Assembly: GCA_020543525.1 (NCBI GenBank)
Contig: JAHYIO010000037.1
Coordinates: forward strand, 1,240,001 to 1,304,000
Direction of reading: 5' to 3'
Source of the DNA: Coriolopsis trogii
Taxonomy: Eukaryota; Basidiomycota; Agaricomycetes; Polyporales; Polyporaceae
Length of the DNA: 64,000 nucleotides
Shown here: positions 12,052 to 22,882 of the stretch, in pieces
How the letters are laid out: every line of letters starts with the position of its first letter
How positions within the stretch are numbered: position 1 is the stretch's first letter
Notes under the pieces: model-generated
What the model saw: only the letters and a program-made list of their open reading frames with translations
The model's database searches: none
What the model was told of the DNA's origin: nothing
Program-made: the position numbers and the translations under genes

Positions 12052-13411
12052 ATGAACCCTGCCGACCCGTCCAGCTTCAACCACAGGACAGAGCTCCTTT
12101 CCACAGGTCGCCGCTATCACTTTGTCGACCAACTTCCTGCCAACTATGATCCCGCCACCACCAAGACACTCATATGCGTCCACGGGTTCCCGGACCTCTG
12201 GTAAGTCGTCTGAGCTCCCATGTTGGCACGGATATCAACTTCGACTGTTAGGTACGGCTGGCGATACCAGATAAAACTATGGGTCGAACTCGGCTACCGT
12301 GTTGTCGTTCCCGACAAGCTTGGATACGGTGGAACGGACAAACCGGAGGATGCAGTCGAATACACTTCAAGGAGAATTGCAAACGACATCGCCGCGCTCA
12401 TGGATCTTCTGGAAATTCCAAAAGCTGTCAGTCTTCCGCGCCTCTGCTGACTTTGTGCGCAGATCACACTGACCCTGACGTGGGCCATCGATACGCAGGT
12501 CATCATCGGCCATGATTGGGGCTGCTTCATGGTCTCCCGATTTGCCTTGTGGCATCCGGACCGTTTGCTTGCACTGGTCCTGTAAGTTTCCTCAGCTCCG
12601 CTTGTTCATTCTGTCTGTCTCTGTCTGAGGTGGCGCTGACTCCTCGGACATAGTATGTCAGTACCATACATTCCTCCTGCAAAAGGGTACATCTCCCTGG
12701 AACAAATGGTGGAACGCTTCCCGAACTGGGGCTATCAGCTGTACTTCCAAGACAAGAAGTCGAACGCGGAGATAGAGAGAAATGTAGGCGAGAATGTGCC
12801 ATCCTTACATGCGCCCTTGTCACTGACGATCTGCACGTCAGCTCCCCAAATTCTTCACGTTAATGTATAAGAAGAAGAGCTCACCCGAAACGACATTCAC
12901 GCTCCCAGGCCGACTTGAGGACATCATCAATTCCAAGCCCGTCCCCGTTGATACGGGACTGTTGACTCAGCAGGTGTGTCGCCTGCCGACGGACGCGCTT
13001 CTTACACTGATTCCCTACCGGTTCTCCAGGAGTTCGACTACTATCTGTCGCAATTTGAGAACAGTATGAACGGTCCATTGAACTATTATCGGACAACCTC
13101 GGCCCGCTTCCAAGAAGAGAAGGGTTAGTACCCGAGCTCTCACCACAGTCACCTACTCACCAAGGACAACAGAACACCAAATCATGCCCACGCCTCGCCC
13201 AGATCTGCCCGTACTCTTAATCATTGGCAAGTCAGACCCGACGGCGAATCAGAGTGCGCTCGAAACCACAAAGAAGCTGATTCCGCAGATTCAAATCGAG
13301 TTGATCGACGGAGTCGGTCATTGGTTGATGGTGCAGAGCAAGGATTATATCACCGAGCGGATACCCCAGTTCCTGCGCGAGGTACTCGCAACGAACGGGA
13401 CGAAGTTGTGA
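12052..13411 (+). CDS. Alpha/beta-hydrolase of the epoxide hydrolase family
   Basis: Seven exons (12052-12200, 12252-12426, 12499-12581, 12654-12783, 12842-12973, 13030-13123, 13173-13411) give 333 residues. Family members open epoxides (or dehalogenate) through an aspartyl ester intermediate. The visible signatures are the oxyanion motif HGFPDLW (His44), the nucleophile elbow IGHDWG (Asp114), the acid in GKSDPTAN, and the catalytic His in DGVGHW (His304). Lid tyrosines that could polarise the epoxide are present in GYQLYFQD and LNYYRTT. An Asp nucleophile instead of Ser excludes ordinary esterases. A haloacid-type dehalogenase is less likely because the paired lid tyrosines are present. There is no signal peptide, so it is probably cytosolic or peroxisomal; the C-terminus TKL is not a clear PTS1. 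A TATA-like TATTTAAAA lies about 70 bases before the ATG. Confidence 0.9.
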
Positions 13412-13868
13412 GCAAATGTCGTTATGTACCGCATCTTTGTATCAGTATCCGTCCATGTCATAGACGCTATATTTATCGGAAATTCATCTGCAACTATACC
13501 CAGGGCGGTCGAGTCAGAAGGGCACGGGAGTGGGCAATGGGGCAGGGGCTGCGGCAGGAGGTGGTTGGCTGGAGAGTGAGCATGGCGGCTGACTCGCCTA
13601 CATTTGGGATGGGAGCTGCTGACAAATCCGGAGCCGTCCTTCGTGACGGCAGAGGGGTCGTGGCCACTCTGTGTCTTGCTCTCCTCATCGCCACTCACGA
13701 CGACCTTTGCACGCTCCTCGCTGTTCTGAACATATCCTTTCTGTCTCGCTGCACAGTTTCAGTTTCCTCCAACATCATTGCCACTTGCTCACTTTTTGCT
13801 GTACGCCTCTCGGCAAAATCTTCGCGGTACGGCTCATTGATTCCATTGTCCTGCTCCAGATCTCCGTC
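13412..13868. other. Spacer and 5' leader of the Btz-domain gene
   Basis: This 457-bp spacer includes a T/C-rich leader before the ATG at 13869. The reading frame of the next gene stays open upstream to 13671, but those residues (Cys/His/Ser-rich) look like translated leader, and the first ATG in good context is 13869. Confidence 0.4.
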
Positions 13869-16457
13869 ATGCCTGTTGCCGTCTCCGCTTCCTCCTCCAT
13901 GCCCGCTAAGCCGATTGAGCGTTCGTACTCCAGCCCTGTCCCCCGGAAGCGTCGTGCTGTGAAGAGGAGAGGTCGGGCTAAGGGCGAATTCGAGAGCGAC
14001 GACGAAATCGAACGGGAGGTCAGGACAGACTCGGAAACAGACGATGACAACTCTTCCATTGATTCCGACTCGGACTCAGAGTCCACCTCCTCCGATCTTC
14101 ATGCAGATGCTCATTCCGAAGTCGTAACGCCAAGCACGACTCAAAGTCCTCCGCCTGTCGCACGCGATCGCCTTGCGAATGGCGCTGCGAAGGATCCCTC
14201 TGGCAGTCAGGCAGGTCTGTTCGCCGACGCTACGAATTGGGCCGAGATGGTTGCTGGGGAGGATGAGAACGGTGCCGCCGAACTGCCCGTAATCGATTTC
14301 GCAGACATGGACTCTGCTCGTGTCGAGCCCCTTGTGCCTTCGGTCCCTGCTCCTCGCTCACGGAAAAGTCAGAAAACCAAGAAAGCTGCTGCTGCTCGTG
14401 CGACACCGGCCCATCCTCCCTCCGCTCCAGCTCCAGCAGCTCAGCCGGCACCTGCTGAAGCAGCACCAGGTGATGAGGAGGAACCTGTGGCGTCTACCTC
14501 CCACGATGCTCCTCGTTCAACGTTTGGCAGTCGCTCGCGTGGGCAATCCGCTCGCCAAGCCTATCAGCAGCGCCTTGAGACCGATCCATCCTTCGTTCCC
14601 AAGGTAGGAGAATTCTGGGGTCACGACGACCGTTTGTTGGACAAGGACCTGCGCAGTCTGAGCGGATGGTGGAGAGGCCGTTGGCAATCCCGAGGAAGGG
14701 GACGCGGGGCGTTCAGCATGCGCGGGCGCGGGCGTGGGTTCTATCCTGTTCACGCTATACCTTCGGAGGACGGACCTGCGCAGGAGGAACAAGCTGCTGA
14801 AGTGCCACCCGTAGAGCGGCCGTGGACACATGACGGCTTCGAGGAGATGAAGAAGAGAGATGAGCGGAGACGCGCGGTTCAGGAGCAGCAGCAACAAACC
14901 TTCCCTGTGCCACAAAGGGGATTCGGTTTCCGCGGAAGAGGCTTTGTTCCTGCCAGGGGACGGGGTGGCTTTGCGCGCGGTGGCGCGTTTTCGCCTACGA
15001 CTTCTCAGCAACCTTCATCGCCGGCCTCCAGTATTCAAATGGGAGAGCGCGTCTGGTTCACCCAGAAGCCGGAGCGCATGTGGACCAAACAGCACGACAT
15101 TTTCCTATACAGTGACCCCGCCACAAAGCCGCGTCCTGGGATGGGTCCTGGCGTCAGGGTGAAGCTCCCCGGAGGGAAGTCGCCTTCCATTGTCAGGTTG
15201 CCTCCGCGTGGTGTTGGCACTCGCGCCTCGGATAAGCGTGACGATCTCCAACCTGTGCAGGGCGAAACGGAGAAAGTGATCACTGTCCGGATTCCAACAA
15301 CCGCCGGCAAGGCGAAAGTGACATCCGAACAGCCTCCAGAAGCCAACCCGCCTAATGAGCCTGCTACTACTGTCGAGCAGCTGTCTATTGAGGAGGTGTT
15401 CACCGTCCGGCCGCATGCGGTCCCGAATCGCCGCGTTGACCTGTCCACGGCGTCCTGCATGGCTCCGGCTCCGGTTGCTCATCCACCACCTGTCGCGGCG
15501 GAGTCCCCATCCGCATCCTCGGACAGCGGGTCGCAGCCGGTAATTGAGGAGGTACGGAGTGCCATTGAGCAACTCAGTACACTTCCCGCCAGCGACGGAC
15601 GGACCTCGCCCAGTCCGCAGATCTTGGAGACTATTCTACGGAATCCACCCGCTTCCGAAGGTGCCAGTGCGACTGCGCCCACGGACGAGTCGGAATCGCG
15701 TGCAGAGCCTCCCGTGCTTCCTCCCATCCAGACGAGCTTCTCACCAGTGCCTCCGCCGACCTCACCGCCGTACGGGTCACCATACGGTTACGCGCCACCT
15801 TTGCCACCTGGTGTTGCTGTCAATCACCAGGGCATGACTTACGAATATGCTACAGGTCGTCCAGTTTACATTCAGCCGACGCCCCCGCCCATGTACACTC
15901 CTCGGCCAATGATGCATGCACACCACCCTTCGATGGGGATGCCATTCGTCCCCTCTCACCTCCGCCACCACTCTGCAGCTTCCCCAGATTTCCTTGCACA
16001 TCCCCACTCGCCACACACACCTGTATCATCGTTCGTCGATCCCACCACTGGCGTTCCGATCTTCACTCCGGCACGTCAGAGCAGCCGTATCGAGATTCGT
16101 GCGCCTACAGAATCAGCGGACGGGAAGAAGCCGCCACGGTCGTCTCACCAGCGGAGCAACCTCTCGACTTCGGTGGCTTACGCGCCCTCGGAGGATGCAC
16201 AGCCAGCGTACTTCCCACAGCAACCGATACCTGTCGACGGCGCCGCTCAAGGCGATGTGTCACAGTCGCCGCCGGGACATGCGCATCTGCCGTCTATGGA
16301 TTCTGCTGTAGGATACGCGCCGTACTCGCAGCCGTACTACTACCCTGAGCAGTACGGCTACGCGCCATATGTGGATATGTCTCAGCAGATGGTGCCTTAT
16401 GAAATGTATCAGCCAGACCACCTTCACCAGCCATCTCAACCCGTAGTTTACTATTAG
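13869..16457 (+). CDS. Btz-domain protein (CASC3/Barentsz-like exon junction factor)
   Basis: One uninterrupted exon encodes 862 residues. The N-terminus carries a basic patch (RKRRAVKRRGRAK) and an acidic Ser/Asp run. Near residues 240-330 lies the Btz domain signature: FVPKVGEFWGHDDR, an Arg/Gly-rich stretch (GRGRGAFSMRGRGRGF), then RPWTHDGFEEMKKRDER. In CASC3/MLN51 this domain clamps eIF4A3 onto mRNA in the exon junction complex. Flanking RGG repeats suggest RNA binding. The C-terminal ~500 residues are Pro/Gln/Tyr-rich and disordered, ending in a Tyr-rich tail. A single long exon is unusual in this intron-dense window. The call rests on the Btz motif; the rest of the protein has no family signature. 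Confidence 0.85.
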   Translation: MPVAVSASSSMPAKPIERSYSSPVPRKRRAVKRRGRAKGEFESDDEIEREVRTDSETDDDNSSIDSDSDSESTSSDLHADAHSEVVTPSTTQSPPPVARDRLANGAAKDPSGSQAGLFADATNWAEMVAGEDENGAAELPVIDFADMDSARVEPLVPSVPAPRSRKSQKTKKAAAARATPAHPPSAPAPAAQPAPAEAAPGDEEEPVASTSHDAPRSTFGSRSRGQSARQAYQQRLETDPSFVPKVGEFWGHDDRLLDKDLRSLSGWWRGRWQSRGRGRGAFSMRGRGRGFYPVHAIPSEDGPAQEEQAAEVPPVERPWTHDGFEEMKKRDERRRAVQEQQQQTFPVPQRGFGFRGRGFVPARGRGGFARGGAFSPTTSQQPSSPASSIQMGERVWFTQKPERMWTKQHDIFLYSDPATKPRPGMGPGVRVKLPGGKSPSIVRLPPRGVGTRASDKRDDLQPVQGETEKVITVRIPTTAGKAKVTSEQPPEANPPNEPATTVEQLSIEEVFTVRPHAVPNRRVDLSTASCMAPAPVAHPPPVAAESPSASSDSGSQPVIEEVRSAIEQLSTLPASDGRTSPSPQILETILRNPPASEGASATAPTDESESRAEPPVLPPIQTSFSPVPPPTSPPYGSPYGYAPPLPPGVAVNHQGMTYEYATGRPVYIQPTPPPMYTPRPMMHAHHPSMGMPFVPSHLRHHSAASPDFLAHPHSPHTPVSSFVDPTTGVPIFTPARQSSRIEIRAPTESADGKKPPRSSHQRSNLSTSVAYAPSEDAQPAYFPQQPIPVDGAAQGDVSQSPPGHAHLPSMDSAVGYAPYSQPYYYPEQYGYAPYVDMSQQMVPYEMYQPDHLHQPSQPVVYY

Positions 16458-18785
16458 TCTCACGCTGTTGTCCCCTGTGTCCGCATTCTGCTCTATCATG
16501 TTGTGTATGCACGCTGGACGATCGCCTCCCCTGTTCTTCTCTCGCTTCGCCCTCGACCTGTGTGCTGGTATCGTCGTTGTTCCGTTGCTCTATCCCTACT
16601 CCGTCGCGTCTTTCTCCCCTTCCTATGTCTACGGTCATACTGGTGATTATATGTCATACCGTTCATGCCTTGCTACACTACGTGTGCTCCTCTCGCCGAT
16701 TCATGCCGTCACGATTGTCTCGCATTTTTTCCGCCATCGTTAGCGTTACCTAGCCTTATACATACATACATACGTACATCATACATATCTCGTCCTGCGC
16801 TACACGTCGACCCCCTTTTCGCCTTCTTGTGCTTGTCTGTTTGCAATACATACGAAAATACCGCATACAATCGATGTGTTCGGGCTTCACTCGGTGGCGT
16901 GCCTCGTTGTTGGGTTGCAACTTCCATCAGTCCTGTTCAGCTGGTGACACGTCCACTATGCTGTTAGATGAACGATGGCTGTGCGTAATCTGAGGTGCGT
17001 AAGACTGTACGAATTACTAGCCAGGCAGGCACAGTGAGTCCGCCCAGCAGTGTAGCCGACGTTTGCAAGCACACGCGCTTAGTGTGCACATGCGGTCGAA
17101 CAAGGAGCCTTGAGCTTGAGGTTCAGTATCATATACATCAAGTCAGATGCAATGACGCAGTCCACCTGAGCCTACTCGACTGAGAGTGCGGAATATTATT
17201 ATGTATCGTGCCACGCTTCTCATCGTTCGAGTCCCTGCCTCCAAGACCGTTGTCGTAGCTCTCATCCACGAAATGATAACCCAGCCCGCCGATGGGGCTT
17301 CGTGAACGTGAGGTCGCTATTTACAATGTTATACAAAGATCGCTCCTCTCTGACTTTGTATAGTACGGAAAGCAAGTTTGGACTCTACATGTACTTTCGC
17401 TCTGAGTACGACGAGCTTTCCTTTTGATTGCCTATGCGTACTGTCAATGCTGCACAGCGTATGCATATATGATGTTAAGATTGATTGCAGTCGATGGTCA
17501 CGAGTACAACCCGAATGAAAACAAAATGTAGGTCATTTTCCGTAGCTTGACCTACCTCCATCTTACCTGTCCGCGTTTGATAGATTGACGAGCAAACATC
17601 CAAGGTACCTTGGTTGCTGCAATGTCCGCGTTGGGAGCCTGTCGAAAGAATTAAGGTGGCCATATGGGCAAGAGCTGTGTGATTGAGTTCCGGTTAGCGA
17701 TTGCTGTCAAGGCGGGGTTTGACCTAATCTTGAGAATTCAAGGCGTATAAGGTCACAAGGAATGCTGCAGATATGATCTCCATCAGCAACGCATACATGA
17801 CGGGAAAACGACGGTCCTCATTCAATCCGTCAAGGTGTACGTCTCAGCGAAGCATCCGATATGATCCATCTAGTCCAAATTGTATGATATACCACCTCGT
17901 GTCGACTGCTGTTCTCGACTGGAAGAATTGAGTATTGAGCAGTGATGCTAGGGCATCAAGCCATAGGAATCCCTGATCAAATGTTGGAAAGGCGCGAGGG
18001 CATCTGTCAAGTCAACAGGTGTCGATGATTAGATGGATGTTTGATGGGAACTGAGGGGAGACGCAGACAGCACTTAGCAGCTAATTGACGGCAGAATGAC
18101 CAACATGGTGAGGCTATGATAGAGTCGGGAAGCACTGAGTCGTAAGTTGCGTGCGACTTCTTACGCCTGCTGGTACGCCGTGTGTTTGATAGCGAATAGA
18201 AAGCGTGGATGTTGCGGGGTTCAATGTTGTCCCGTACAACTGATAAGGTGACAGATGCTGGCAGTAACTCAAGGTTTACTACAGCGTCCGGCGTGTGCAG
18301 AAAGACAGTGTGATTGGTCAGAGTTCCCAAGTGCCAAATGTGGCGTTCCCGTGTGCTATCGTGGCATGTGAACATGCTGTTGTGTCTTGTATAATGAGGT
18401 ATTTGCTTGGAGAAAGGAACAGCTCACATCTGAGCACCAGAGAGAATTAGCGGTCGCTATTTCTGCTGCACGTGAACTTCGGCGGTTGGTGCCCAGAGGG
18501 CGAGTTTGGTAAGGCACAGCCACCGAAGCGGGGGAGGCGCTGGAGGGAGCTAGCGACGCGTATTTTGGGCCGGCGGCAGTCTATAGACTTATCCAAGCAC
18601 TTGTGGAAACAGAACGCATCCCCCGCCTTCTCCCTCCATGCCATGAGTACTGGCAGAGGGATCCATTCCCATCCTTTCGTCTCCGCCTTCTGACACCTCA
18701 CCTCTGTCCTTCCTTTCTCTTTGACCTCACTACCATCTCTTCGCGACCTACCGGCTTGCTCGCGCGAACGCAGTGCAAGGGGCAT
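16458..18785. other. 2.3-kb region without a confident gene
   Basis: The first ~300 bases are T/C-rich and likely the 3' untranslated region of the Btz gene. No frame beyond that resembles a known protein. A T-loop-like GTTCGAGTCC near 17229 does not sit in a tRNA-like fold. The last ~150 bases before 18786 are C/T-rich and likely the promoter and leader of the next gene. Confidence 0.4.
16761..16777. repeat. Short CATA microsatellite
   Basis: A run of CATA units (catacatacatacgtac) lies in the 3' flank of the Btz gene. It is short and interrupted by one substitution, and has no evident function. Confidence 0.5.
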
Positions 18786-19639
18786 ATGCGTTCAAGATCG
18801 TGTATTGGGTTAACATGCCTTATTGCTTTCATGATCTGGACCCAGTGAGTTTCTCTCTCAGGCTGTCGATATACTCGCCTCCTCCAAGCCAGTCCTTCGG
18901 GACGCCCGTTTGCCCGGCCACCTCTGACTTTCATGACATTGGATACAGACTTGTCCTCGCTGCTCCCGCTGGAAGCGACTCGTCCGCTAGCACTCTCTCA
19001 CATTCGCGCACGACCCATGCAACTTCCAACACTAGGTCTGTGTCGGAAACATCCCGTTCACGAACCCACACGCGAGCACCAGCTGGGGATGCCGACGATG
19101 ACTTGCGAACTGCGACGCACCGACCATCGGACACAAGCACGTCCCATTCCCTCCTCATCCTACCCACCTCCCATCATCCCTTACCGCACTCAACATGGAC
19201 ACAGTCTCACACCCGCTCAATACCTCATCATCCCCGACCGACGACCCCGCTCGCCGCCCCACAGTCATCATCGCCCCCTTCGCGTGGCCAGAGTGGGGTT
19301 GCTATTGCGTTTGAAGTCCTAGGTGGTGCCCTCGCTCTCATCCTGCTCATTACGCTAGGGCGCTGTTACTACAGCTATCGCAAGACGCCTCCCAGGGACC
19401 GAATAGGAGCGCTTCTGAGCAGGCATCAGCTGGAAAGGGAGATCGAGGAGATGGAGCGGGACAGAGTGGAACGCGTTAGAGCTGCCCTGGAAGCTCACAG
19501 ATGGCGGCCGCCCCCGCCTCCCTACCAGCCCGCACCTGCGTACGAGACGGTGATGACCTCGGACGGAGGGTCCGTCGACTGGGGTCGTCCCTCGTTTCCA
19601 GCACCCTCTCATCCCCCATCTCGACCTCCATCTTTCTGA
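18786..19639 (+). CDS. Small single-helix membrane protein with Pro-rich cytoplasmic tail
   Basis: Exons 18786-18844 and 18949-19639 give 249 residues. Exon 1 encodes almost exactly a signal peptide (MRSRSCIGLTCLIAFMIWTQ). A short Ser/Thr-rich ectodomain of about 120 residues follows, likely O-glycosylated. Then come one hydrophobic helix (VAIAFEVLGGALALILLITL), a basic stop, an amphipathic Glu/Arg-rich segment (QLEREIEEMERDRVERVRAA) and a Pro-rich end with PPPPPYQPAPAYE, which contains a PPxY-like motif that could bind WW domains of Rsp5-type ubiquitin ligases. No catalytic domain is present. The architecture is common in Agaricomycetes and function is unknown. The intron was chosen because a phase-2 donor and a CAG acceptor link the signal peptide to the ectodomain frame. 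Confidence 0.7.
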
Positions 19640-20260
19640 TCATACCGTCTCTTTGCATTTGGTACGACGCCGTCGGTATCATGACTGCGCTAGCTACGCT
19701 GCTGCGGATTGGGGTGGGAAAAGCGGGTCTTACGACAGGGTGATCCCTACACATCATGGCATGGGCGAGCATCGCCTCCAACTTTTTTCACCACGGACAC
19801 TTGTTTTCCCTTGCTGCACTCCTTACGCAACGTCATCAGGGACAATTGGCATACATCGACATCATTTATGATAGGTACCATACAAGACTCCTCCCGTCCA
19901 ACCTGCTGTTCGCTAGACACACTTACTTGTACAGACAGAGACTGCAGCGTGTAATAACAGTGCGGCGTACCAGACCATTCGTTTCTCTCTTTAGCTCGCA
20001 GGAGGGATCGAGATGGTGCTTTGCGCGGATGGAGACCACTGGATTTGCGTGCGGGGGCTCATCAAATTCACGGCCCGGAATCGTCATGCCAAAGATGGAA
20101 GCTGACCTTCCTGAATCGGTGCGTAATCCTCCCACGATGTTCAGGGTCCCATGTCTGCCCGTGATCGCATCGGTAGGAGAGAGCCAGGCAAGGGCGTCGA
20201 CTTGGTCTCATCCAGCACCATTCTCGTCTGTCCTCGCCTTGGATCCCGAAGTCGCGCACT
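19640..20260. other. Intergenic spacer between two plus-strand genes
   Basis: This is 621 bp of spacer. Frames are short and without domains. It should contain the 3' flank of the single-helix gene and the promoter of the coiled-coil gene at 20261. Confidence 0.4.
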
Positions 20261-22539
20261 ATGACCGACGCGATGAACGTTGACACCGATGCGCCCCCCG
20301 CTCAGACCGCATCCGACCAGTAGGTTCTCGCGTGCAACAAAAAAAAGCCGATGTAGCATTGACGTCCTCGCTTCTCGCCGCAGGTCACCACCCGCTCAAA
20401 AGCCTATAGAAGCTGCTGCCAGACAGCCACCTGTCGATCTCGAATTCCTAGCGACCCTTGCGAGCATACAGAACCAGTGCTTGTCAGAATTAGGATACCA
20501 TCCGACGCTTCTTCAAGAACATAATGACCTCCAGGCGACCGTCGCAATGCTCAGGCACGACAACCAGAAGCTATATGCGGACAATCGTTCCCTCGCGCAG
20601 TTCATACAACAGCAAAACGACCGTCTGACACTCCTTCAGGCGCCTGGAGACCAGCAAACGCGCATGTTAGTACAAGTGCACGAGAACCTGCGGATCGTGA
20701 CACAGGAGAGGGATCAGGCGTTGGGGAAGCTGAATGCAGCGTACGCGTTTTCTGTGTCTTTGCTCTGTTGCGCACACCCCAAATCGAACAAGTTCTGCCA
20801 TAGGATGAGCGAAATCAATGCGCTGCGACAGGAATTGTCACGGTTCGTACCCGGAGTGTTGGCACCAATGGTACAGCCGGTGTCTGCCATGTCTCGCCCT
20901 CCACATCCAGGACATAGTGGTCAGAGATCTGTGTCACATCCAGTAGTACATCCACCAGGGCACCCCGTGCAGCCACCGAGTGGTACGTTGATGCCCATGC
21001 GTGCTCAACGATTTCCGGGTACATGCTGATTACAGTCGCAGGTAGCATGGCGCATCACCAGAAAGGCAAGGTCAGTCCGTCTGTTATTGACGCATCAATA
21101 CTGCCTCAACACATATGCTTGACCTCAGGCAGCCATGGGTGCTCGACTGGGCCATCATCACTCTCAACACCGCGGGTCGCTGCCAATGTTATCACCGGTC
21201 AATACAGCTGTACCACCCAACATATCACACCATCGACGCACATCTCTTCCGACCCCAGTCACACACTCATTTCACGCCCATGGGCAGAGTCCGATGGCCT
21301 CATCGCCGCTGAACACTTTCTCTGGGCTTACTCTGGCCAGTACTCCTGTCACACCCGTCTCGAGCCGGCCTGGCACAGCAAACGGCCTCCCTGTGTCGGC
21401 GGGGCCGCTCTCAGCGTCTTCCTCGAGACCTTCGTCATCGAGAGGTATACATGTACCTCCACCAGTTGGAACTGATATGTCGAGCAGCTCGCTGGCCGGA
21501 GCATTCATAGATCTCACTCAGGACAGCGAGAACGAGGATGTCGCGAGAAAGCGCCGGAAGCTCGAGCATCCTCAAAATGGTCCTGCATCTGGAACGAGGA
21601 GCGCCCCTCCCATGGTCTCGCCTGCTACGCCCGTGGGACCTTCGGGTGCGCAAACGCGCTCCAACACCGTCGTAGCTGAACAATTTGTCGTCCCACATAC
21701 CAATACACGGTACACACCCTCGCCATCTCAGATGCAGCTCGTGCAACACTACGCCCAGCCGAATGTCGTCTCTCCAAAGCAGCATATAACAGTCCAGGCC
21801 CAATCTGCTCAGCCTCAAGCATATCCTCTTCAGCCCGACATCAATCATCCTCTCCCTCATCGGTCGCATCCGCCTTTCCCACCTCAGCCCCAGTCACATC
21901 CTGCGTTGCAATCGCATCCCCCTCAACAACAGCCACATCCTCCTCAGCTGGGCTCTGCTTCTCATCCGCCGCATCCAGTACCTCCTCAAAGATCACAGTC
22001 TGCCGCTGCCGTCCCTCAATCCACGCCTTCGCAGTCGCAGTCAAGCACTTCTCCTCAGCTCATGTCGTCACAGTCACAGTCCGTTGCCGCATCTGGACCT
22101 TCTGAGGAACACGCTAGTGCGCCCATAGACACATCTGCAGCACCACTCCCTCCCTATTCGGCCGGAGTCCCTTCTGGAGATACAGTTATGGCTGAAGCAG
22201 AGACAGAAGACGAGGAGGAAACGACAGTGGAAGAAGACTGTATCGAAGCAAACTTCTGTGAAGACGAAGCCGACGACACCAAGCTTTGGTGTCGGATGTG
22301 TAGGTCCGTAATCTGTGTCACTTTTTTCAGCGAATTCTTCTCTGTGAGTGTGGTATGCTGACGCATACAGCAGATCTCGATATAATGGGGGACACACGAC
22401 TGAAGAGCCGAAACCCTTTGTCGGTGCCTCCCAGCAGCAGCTCATCGAGCACTGTGAGACCATCCATCCGCGTGGATGGGACATGCTCAAGACTAAAGTG
22501 GCCCAGCAGCGGGCCGCGAGCGAGACCGAGGGTCGATGA
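20261..22539 (+). CDS. Coiled-coil protein with SUMO-interaction-like motif and C-terminal Cys/His motif
   Basis: Exons 20261-20319, 20384-20740, 20804-20982, 21042-21070, 21129-22303 and 22374-22539 give 654 residues. An N-terminal helical part (residues ~35-160, with heptad-like Leu/Gln/Arg pattern around LQATVAMLRHDNQKLYADN) is followed by a long Ser/Pro/His-rich disordered region. Near residue 333 is AFIDLTQDSENED, a hydrophobic core followed by acidic residues, which fits a SUMO-interacting motif; a basic RKRRKLE run next to it could be a nuclear signal. After an acidic stretch the protein ends with KLWCRMC, RYNGGHTTEEP and LIEHCETIHP, a C-x2-C plus His arrangement that could bind one zinc. 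A nuclear SUMO-linked scaffold role is my inference. I do not recognise a named family. Confidence 0.72.
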
Positions 22540-22882
22540 CGATCGATCCCCGCGCTCCCTCTGCTCTAGGTTCTGTCGTGCTCGATCTTGGGTGCAGAAA
22601 AAAAGTTTCCGTGGCGTTCTCCACGTACCTCTACAAAGTCGCCATATCTCTAATCTAACTTAGCCCTCGGTAATCATCCTCTACGACCCAGTAATGCATA
22701 CCTGTATCTTCTATCACATTCAAGACTGCCTTCTTTGGCTCGGCATCTCTGACATGCAATTCGGCCGATCGAAACCTTGCACTTGCTAGCCTCCTAGCCA
22801 AAATGTCGGAGGCTGACACCGCTACCTCCCTGACATTCAGCTTTCCAACCTCTCATCCCCCCCTTCCTCGGCGCCATTTGAC
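22540..22882. other. Spacer before the second multi-helix gene
   Basis: 343 bp of spacer. An ATG at 22803 opens a 70-codon frame that overlaps the next gene in another frame; no GT donor lets it join, so it may act as an upstream frame or be meaningless. Confidence 0.35.

Noticed and set aside
17145..17250. Possible tRNA because of a GTTCGAGTCC T-loop-like string
   Set aside because: No matching acceptor stem or anticodon arm upstream; no cloverleaf can be drawn.
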